This document shows positions 58,968-64,000 of a stretch of 64,000 nt of DNA, piece by piece (within the stretch, counting starts at the first letter, position 1; the number at the start of each line of letters is the position of its first letter). Source of the stretch: an uncultured Pelagibacteraceae bacterium (GTDB lineage: Bacteria; Pseudomonadota; Alphaproteobacteria; Pelagibacterales; Pelagibacteraceae); NCBI GenBank assembly GCA_902604785.1, contig CACLAC010000001.1, positions 62,001 to 126,000 of the forward strand, in the 5' to 3' direction. Both the position numbers and the translations under genes were made by a program. Under the pieces are notes generated by a model that saw nothing but the letters and a program-made list of their open reading frames with translations, made no database searches and was not told the origin of the DNA.

Positions 58968-59044
58968 TGGTGCGCCTGCTAGGAGTCGAACCCAGAACCT
59001 CCTGGTCCGTAGCCAAGCGCTCTATCCAATTGAGCTACAGGCGC
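58968..59044 (-). tRNA. tRNA-Arg(ACG)
   Basis: Read on the minus strand, 77 bases including an encoded CCA: the acceptor stem GCGCCTG pairs with CAGGCGC, followed by discriminator A. The anticodon loop CTACGGA gives ACG (wobble inosine reads CGU/CGC/CGA). The T arm has GGTTCGACTCC. Confidence 0.95.
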
Positions 59045-59060
59045 AAAACATTAAATTTAT

Positions 59061-59078
59061 TACATTATTTTTAATGTA
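59061..59078. promoter_or_regulatory. 18-base palindrome upstream of the pyruvate dehydrogenase genes
   Basis: TACATTA-TTTT-TAATGTA is a perfect 7-bp inverted repeat with a four-base centre in the 78-base spacer between tRNA-Arg and the E1 gene. A TATAGT at 59106-59111 lies 28 bases downstream. It could be an operator for the dehydrogenase operon; no T-run suggests termination of the tRNA, which is transcribed the other way. Confidence 0.4.
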
Positions 59079-59105
59079 AATTCTCAATTTAGCAATTATT
59101 GTGTA

Positions 59106-59111
59106 TATAGT
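59106..59111 (+). promoter_or_regulatory. -10-like TATAGT before the E1 gene
   Basis: TATAGT ends 11 bases before the ATG at 59123; a leader of four or five bases would result. No Shine-Dalgarno is evident. Confidence 0.35.
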
Positions 59112-59122
59112 ATTCTTTTTAT

Positions 59123-62100
59123 ATGAGTTTAAAATTATTAATTCCAGATATTGGTGATTTCGATAAAGTTGAGATAATAGAAATATTGGTAAAAAAAGGT
59201 CAAAAAATCAATAAAAATGATCCGGTAGTAACTTTAGAAAGTGATAAATCAAGTGTAGAAGTTCCATCAAATTATGAAGGTGAAGTTGAGAGTATAAATG
59301 TCAAGATAGGTGATAAAGTTTCTAAAGGAGATTTAATATTAACTCTATCTTCAAGTAATGAGAAAAATATCGAAAAAATACCCCCAGTTACTGAAAAAAT
59401 TATTCAAGAAGCTGAAAGTTCGATAAGTAAAAAAAACGAAAAAATTAATAATCAATCTGAAAAAGAAAAACCAAAAAAAGTAATACAAGAAACTAAAATA
59501 TTATTTAATAAAAAAGATATTGATCCTCTTGAAACCAAAGATTGGTTAGATTCAATTTCTGCTGTTCTTGAAAAAGAAGGAACACATCGTGCACAATTTT
59601 TAATAAAAGAATTAATAGAGCATTCATATAGACAGGGTTCAGATTTAGCTTTGTCTAGAAACACTCCTTATATAAATACCATTTCTCCTGAAGAAGAAAC
59701 AAAATCTTCAGGAGATCAAAATATAGAGCGAAAGTTGAGATCTTTGATCAGATGGAATGCGGCAGCAATGGTTGTAAGAGCTAATAAAAAATTTCCAGAA
59801 TTAGGTGGCCATATAGGAACTTTTGCTTCAGCGGCTACTTTATATGATGTAGGAATGAATCATTTTTGGAGAGCTAAAAATAATAAATTTGGAGGAGATT
59901 TAATTTATTTTCAAGGACATAGTGCACCTGGAATGTATGCAAGAGCATATTTAGAAGGAAGATTATCGGAAAAACAATTAGATAGTTTTAGACAAGAGGT
60001 AAATAAAGATGGTCTTTCATCTTATCCACATCCTTGGTTAATGCCAAATTTTTGGCAATTCCCGACCGTTTCAATGGGAATAGGACCAATGTTGGCAATT
60101 TATCAAGCAAGATTTATGAAATATCTAATTAATAGAGGATTAATGAAAGATGAAGGAAGAAAAGTTTGGTGTTTCTTGGGAGACGGAGAAATGGATGAGC
60201 CAGAGTCTTTAGGTGCGATAGGTTTGGCAGCTAGAGAAAATTTAGATAATCTTATATTTGTAGTTAACTGTAATTTGCAAAGATTAGATGGACCCGTTAG
60301 AGGAAATGGAAAAATAATTCAAGAGCTAGAAGGGATTTTTAGAGGTGCAGGATGGAATGTTATAAAAGTCATTTGGGGCTCTTATTGGGATTCATTGTTA
60401 GCAAATGATAAAACAGGTCATCTAATTAAAATAATGAATGAAACAGTTGATGGTGAGTATCAAGCTTTTAAAGCTAGAAATGGTTTATATGTTAGAGAAA
60501 AATTTTTTGGTAAATATTCAGAAACATTAGAATTAGTTTCAAAAATGTCTGATAAAGATATTTGGAGATTAAATCGAGGTGGACACGATCCTCATAAAGT
60601 TTATGCAGCTTATGATAAGGCTGTTAAAAATACTGGTAGCCCAACAGTTATTGTTGCCAAAACTATTAAAGGTTATGGTATGGGAAAATCTGGAGAGAGT
60701 GTAAATACAACCCATCAACAAAAGAAATTAGATGTAGACGATTTACTATATTACAGAGATAGATTTGATGTTCCATTAAATGATGAGCAAGTTAAAAATA
60801 TAGAATATTTTAAACCAAATGAAAATTCTGAAGAAATCAAATATTTGAAAGAAAGAAGGATGGAACTCGGAGGTTTCATACCAGAAAGAACTTCTTATTC
60901 AAAACCCATTAAAACTCCAAGTAAAGATATTTTTGATTTTATGAAAGTTTCAACCGGTGACAAAAAAATGTCAACAACTATGGCCTTGGTTCGAATTTTG
61001 ACTAATTTATTAAGAGATAAAAATGTTGCACCAAAATTAGTTCCTATTATTCCAGACGAAGCAAGAACTTTTGGAATGGAAGGTTTTTTCCAAAAAATTG
61101 GAATTTATGCTCATGAAGGTCAAAAATATGAGCCAGAAGACTCTGCACAGCTTTCTTCATATAGAGAAGAAAAAAGTGGACAGGTTTTAGAAGAAGGTAT
61201 TACAGAATCTGGATCAATGTCTTCTTGGATAGCAGCAGGAACATCATATACGAACCACGATATTGAAATGATACCAATATATTTATTTTATTCTATGTTT
61301 GGATTTCAACGAATTGGAGATTTTGCATGGGCCGCAGGAGACAGTCAAGCAAGAGGTTTTCTTATTGGGGCTACAGCTGGAAGAACTACTCTAGCAGGAG
61401 AGGGATTGCAACATCAAGACGGTCATAGTCATCTAATTTCTTCAACTATACCAAATTGTATTTCTTATGACCCGACTTTTCATTATGAGTTAGCTGTCAT
61501 TTTTAGAGAAGGACTTAGAAGAATGCATGAAAAAAATGAAAATGTTTTCTATTATATTACAACAATGAATGAAAATTATCCTCATCCAGAAATACCAAAA
61601 GATAAAAATTGTGAAGAAGGAATATTAAAGGGTATGTATAAAATTAAAGAATATTCTCAATATAAAAAGACAAAAATTCAGTTATTAGGTTCTGGAGCTA
61701 TTTTGAGAGAAATGATAGCAGCAGCAGAAGTTTTGCAGAAAGAATATCAAATTGATAGCGAAATATGGAGTGTAACTAGTTTTACTGAATTAAGACGAGA
61801 TGGTTTGGAGGTTGAAAGATATAACTTATTAAACCCTGAAGGAGAAAAAAAAGTTACATATGTTGAGAAATGTTTAGGAAAAACCGAGGGTCCAATTTTG
61901 GCAGCTTCAGATTATATGAGAATCAATACAGATCAAATTAGACCATATATATCAAAGAATTTTTATTCATTAGGCACAGATGGTTATGGAAGAAGCGATA
62001 CAAGGCAAAACTTAAGAAAATTTTTTGAAGTAGACAAACAGCACATAGTTGCATACGGCTTAAGTGTTTTGGCGAAAGAACAGCTAATAGCATCAAAATA

Positions 62101-62164
62101 TGCCGAGGATGCAATAAAAAAATATAATATTGATAAAAATAAACCAATGCCAACAAAGTTGTAA
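59123..62164 (+). CDS. aceE: Pyruvate dehydrogenase E1, homodimeric type, with N-terminal lipoyl domain
   Basis: Decarboxylates pyruvate with thiamine diphosphate and transfers the acetyl group to lipoyl. 1013 residues, about 125 longer than E. coli AceE. Residues 1-78 are a complete biotinyl-lipoyl domain with the lipoylated lysine at 42 (LESDKSSVEVPS), then a Lys/Glu/Ser linker (79-130). AceE homology starts near 132 (DPLETKDWLDSI) and continues through EGRLSEKQLDSFRQEV, the ThDP segment GDGEMDEPESLG and the C-terminal transketolase-like domain. A lipoyl domain on E1 is abnormal: it is normally on E2, and the following E2 has none. One base separates the stop from the E2 start. Confidence 0.95.
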   Translation: MSLKLLIPDIGDFDKVEIIEILVKKGQKINKNDPVVTLESDKSSVEVPSNYEGEVESINVKIGDKVSKGDLILTLSSSNEKNIEKIPPVTEKIIQEAESSISKKNEKINNQSEKEKPKKVIQETKILFNKKDIDPLETKDWLDSISAVLEKEGTHRAQFLIKELIEHSYRQGSDLALSRNTPYINTISPEEETKSSGDQNIERKLRSLIRWNAAAMVVRANKKFPELGGHIGTFASAATLYDVGMNHFWRAKNNKFGGDLIYFQGHSAPGMYARAYLEGRLSEKQLDSFRQEVNKDGLSSYPHPWLMPNFWQFPTVSMGIGPMLAIYQARFMKYLINRGLMKDEGRKVWCFLGDGEMDEPESLGAIGLAARENLDNLIFVVNCNLQRLDGPVRGNGKIIQELEGIFRGAGWNVIKVIWGSYWDSLLANDKTGHLIKIMNETVDGEYQAFKARNGLYVREKFFGKYSETLELVSKMSDKDIWRLNRGGHDPHKVYAAYDKAVKNTGSPTVIVAKTIKGYGMGKSGESVNTTHQQKKLDVDDLLYYRDRFDVPLNDEQVKNIEYFKPNENSEEIKYLKERRMELGGFIPERTSYSKPIKTPSKDIFDFMKVSTGDKKMSTTMALVRILTNLLRDKNVAPKLVPIIPDEARTFGMEGFFQKIGIYAHEGQKYEPEDSAQLSSYREEKSGQVLEEGITESGSMSSWIAAGTSYTNHDIEMIPIYLFYSMFGFQRIGDFAWAAGDSQARGFLIGATAGRTTLAGEGLQHQDGHSHLISSTIPNCISYDPTFHYELAVIFREGLRRMHEKNENVFYYITTMNENYPHPEIPKDKNCEEGILKGMYKIKEYSQYKKTKIQLLGSGAILREMIAAAEVLQKEYQIDSEIWSVTSFTELRRDGLEVERYNLLNPEGEKKVTYVEKCLGKTEGPILAASDYMRINTDQIRPYISKNFYSLGTDGYGRSDTRQNLRKFFEVDKQHIVAYGLSVLAKEQLIASKYAEDAIKKYNIDKNKPMPTKL

Positions 62165-62165
62165 A

Positions 62166-63083
62166 ATGAATGATTTAGTGGAAAAAAATAATCAAAATGT
62201 TTTATCTAGCCCAAAAGCTAGAAAGTTTGCAAGAGAAGTAGGTGTTGATGTTAGGGATGTTGTTGGCAGTGAGAGATTAGGAAGAGTTATCGAAAAAGAT
62301 ATTAAGGAGTTTGTTTCTTCAAAATTAAATAAAAAAGAAAATATTAATATAAATAAAGAATATGATCATTCTGAATTTGGGAAAGTTGAAATTAAAGAAA
62401 TACAAAGAATAAAAAAAATTGCAGCGCCACATTTAGTTAATTCTTGGAAAAATATTCCTCACGTTACAAATCATGATGAGGCTGATATTACTGAAATGGA
62501 AGAATTTAGAAATTCTTTAAAAGATATTTATACTGGCGAAAAAAAAAAAATTACTCCATTAGCTTTTATAATTAAAGCAGTTGTATCTTCACTTAGAAAA
62601 TTTCCAAGTTTTAATTCCTCAATTGATGATATTGAAAATGGCAAGATCACTTTAAAAAAATATTATCATATTGGTATTGCAGTTGATACTTCTCACGGTT
62701 TAATGGTACCTAAAATAAGAAATGTAGATAAAAAAAATATAAATGAAATTAGTGAAGAATTAAAAAAAATTAGCGAAGATTGTAGAAATTTAAAAATAGA
62801 TAAAAAAGAATTTTTTGGAGGCTCAATCACAATAACTAGTTTGGGTGGCATAGGTGGTTCTTTTTTTACTCCAATTATAAATTATCCAGAAGTAGCAATA
62901 CTTGGTGTTGGAAGATCTTATAAAAAACAACTATTTATAAATGAAAAATTCACAACTAGAAACGTTTTACCACTTTCTTTATCTTATGATCATAGAATTA
63001 TAGATGGTGCAGAAGCAGCTAGATTTAATAATGATTTAAAAGATAATCTTGGAAGCAATTTTGCTTATAAGTTAGCAATTTAA
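62166..63083 (+). CDS. aceF: Dihydrolipoyl acetyltransferase (E2) lacking a lipoyl domain
   Basis: Transfers acetyl from lipoyl to CoA and forms the core of the complex. 305 residues: a peripheral-subunit-binding domain (about 13-47, SSPKARKFAREVGVDV) and the catalytic domain (about 75-305) with PHVTNHDEADITEME, GIAVDTSHGLMVP and the active-site SYDHRIIDGAEAARF. No lipoyl domain precedes the binding domain; only 12 residues do. The start at 62166 is fixed by the E1 stop just upstream; an ORF extension back to 62130 is out of frame with E1. The sequence resembles the gammaproteobacterial AceF type. An E3 gene is not in the window. Confidence 0.92.
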   Translation: MNDLVEKNNQNVLSSPKARKFAREVGVDVRDVVGSERLGRVIEKDIKEFVSSKLNKKENININKEYDHSEFGKVEIKEIQRIKKIAAPHLVNSWKNIPHVTNHDEADITEMEEFRNSLKDIYTGEKKKITPLAFIIKAVVSSLRKFPSFNSSIDDIENGKITLKKYYHIGIAVDTSHGLMVPKIRNVDKKNINEISEELKKISEDCRNLKIDKKEFFGGSITITSLGGIGGSFFTPIINYPEVAILGVGRSYKKQLFINEKFTTRNVLPLSLSYDHRIIDGAEAARFNNDLKDNLGSNFAYKLAI

Positions 63084-63087
63084 AAAA

Positions 63088-63984
63088 ATGTCAAAACCAG
63101 CATCATTGCTTTCAGCTTTATTGTGTACATTTATATGGGGCACCACTTTTATTGCTCAAGATACGGGCATGGATACTATTGGACCACTTACTTTTAATGC
63201 TGTAAGATTTTTAATTGGTTTTATATCAATTATCCCTATCGCATTTATTTTTGAAAGTAAAAAAATCACTAATGAAATAAACAATAATAAAAAACTATTT
63301 TTAAAATTATCATTTTGGATAGGTTTGTTTTTATTTTTAGGAACTTTTTTACAACAAGCAGCTTTACTTTATACAGATGTAGCAAATGCAGCTTTTTTTA
63401 CTGTTTTTTATGTTCCTATGGTCCCAATTATTCTATTTATGTTTTATTCAAAAAATATTCATTGGAGCATATGGCCCTCTGTTTTGTTATGTGTGGCTGG
63501 CGTTTATCTATTAAGTGATTTTACAGATGCTACAGTAAGATTTGGAGATGGATTGGTAATATTGTGCGCTCTTTTTTGGGCTCTCCATATAATTTTTATT
63601 GGAAAATTTATTCAAAACTTTAATATACCTTTATTTTTTGGTGCTCTTCAAGGTTTAATCGTTTCACTATTCTCTTTTTTATTTGCAATATTTTTTGAAG
63701 ATATTTCATTTATTAATATATTAAATGAGTCTACCTCAATAATTTATGCAGGAGTTTTATCTGGAGGAATTGCATTTACTTTACAAATATATGCACAAAA
63801 AAAAATTTCTCCCGCTCCATCAGCAATTATTTTTTCTCTAGAGGGTGTATTTGCAGCAATTGCAGCGTGGATAATTTTAGATCAAGTATTAGGTTTAAAT
63901 AATTTAATTGGATGTTTTTTCATATTAGTTGGAGTAATAATTTCTCAAATTTTGCCTGAAATCAAATTTTCTAGGAATAAATAA
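63088..63984 (+). CDS. EamA-family (DMT) membrane transporter
   Basis: 298 residues with ten hydrophobic segments in two EamA repeats (about 5-140 and 150-290). FIWGTTFIAQDTGMDTIGPLTFNAVRF and GGIAFTLQIYAQKKISPAPSAIIFSLEGVFAAIAAW are the usual repeat signatures. DMT carriers move metabolites or amino acids, mostly outward; substrate unknown. It follows E2 by four bases, so it is probably co-transcribed with the dehydrogenase genes. Confidence 0.9.
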   Translation: MSKPASLLSALLCTFIWGTTFIAQDTGMDTIGPLTFNAVRFLIGFISIIPIAFIFESKKITNEINNNKKLFLKLSFWIGLFLFLGTFLQQAALLYTDVANAAFFTVFYVPMVPIILFMFYSKNIHWSIWPSVLLCVAGVYLLSDFTDATVRFGDGLVILCALFWALHIIFIGKFIQNFNIPLFFGALQGLIVSLFSFLFAIFFEDISFINILNESTSIIYAGVLSGGIAFTLQIYAQKKISPAPSAIIFSLEGVFAAIAAWIILDQVLGLNNLIGCFFILVGVIISQILPEIKFSRNK

Positions 63985-64000
63985 TAACAAATAAAATTAA

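Noticed and set aside
58873-59016. N-terminal extension of the thioesterase to 59016
   Set aside because: The extra residues are a translation of tRNA-Arg and its 3' flank; the ATG at 58872 fits the family.

Overview
The window is a contiguous, very AT-rich and gene-dense bacterial chromosome segment. It carries about 64 protein genes, two tRNA genes and almost no non-coding DNA; the longest gap is about 295 bases, in front of dnaA. Gene content and order point to an alphaproteobacterium, most likely the SAR11 / Pelagibacterales lineage. The signs are extreme A+T, very short spacers, irr next to fabA-fabB-fabI, ubiB-ubiE-mutM-rpsT-dnaA-dnaN, fdxA-carD, TRAP (TAXI) transport and UbiB/UbiE/Coq7. 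The assignment rests on family knowledge, not on a search. No insertion sequence, prophage, CRISPR array or rRNA gene was seen. The first 37 bases are too short to assign to a gene.

Layout. 0-5.6 kb: rdgB, an LpoA-like periplasmic protein, rsmI, a BON-domain lipoprotein and malic enzyme maeB. 5.6-17.1 kb: murJ, trpS, an Nfu Fe-S scaffold, a Bax-type glucosaminidase, a polysaccharide deacetylase, a very short tsaB, a Fur-family regulator, miaB, phoH, ybeY, lnt, metK. 17.2-24 kb: the transcription/translation operon nusA-infB-rbfA-rpsO-pnp behind an attenuator-like hairpin. 24-29.3 kb: fabA-fabB-fabI divergent from irr, then katG with a strong palindromic operator candidate. 29.3-34.4 kb: SH3 protein, MoeB/ThiF protein, dut, coaBC, ubiB, ubiE. 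34.4-38.5 kb: mutM, rpsT, dnaA, dnaN. 38.5-47.2 kb: plsC, lysA, a 38-residue LptM-like lipoprotein, argH, a TlpA-like thioredoxin, an esterase, an HNH nuclease, coq7, dsbB, a VTT membrane protein, tRNA-Leu(CAA), an acyl-CoA ligase. 47.2-51.6 kb: a 26-residue Lys/Arg/Ala peptide gene, carD, fdxA, a TerB-like gene, a SUV3-like helicase. 51.7-64 kb: acetoacetyl-CoA synthetase, an aminotransferase, a TAXI-TRAP receptor and permease, a thioesterase, tRNA-Arg(ACG), a two-gene pyruvate dehydrogenase system and an EamA transporter.

Most genes are housekeeping. The most unusual item is the pyruvate dehydrogenase pair: the lipoyl domain sits at the N-terminus of the homodimeric-type E1, and the following E2 has none, so the swinging arm appears to have moved between subunits. 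Others worth attention are the roughly half-length TsaB, the 26-residue basic peptide with its own promoter, hairpin and terminator, the 98-residue lysine-rich extension of CarD, Irr-box-like palindromes before katG and the TAXI receptor gene, and the absence of several genes that usually sit in these operons (rimI, corC, trmB, rimP, truB). Compaction shows in TAATG stop/start overlaps, in convergent genes sharing CTAG or TTAA as both stop codons, and in TATAAT boxes lying directly before start codons.
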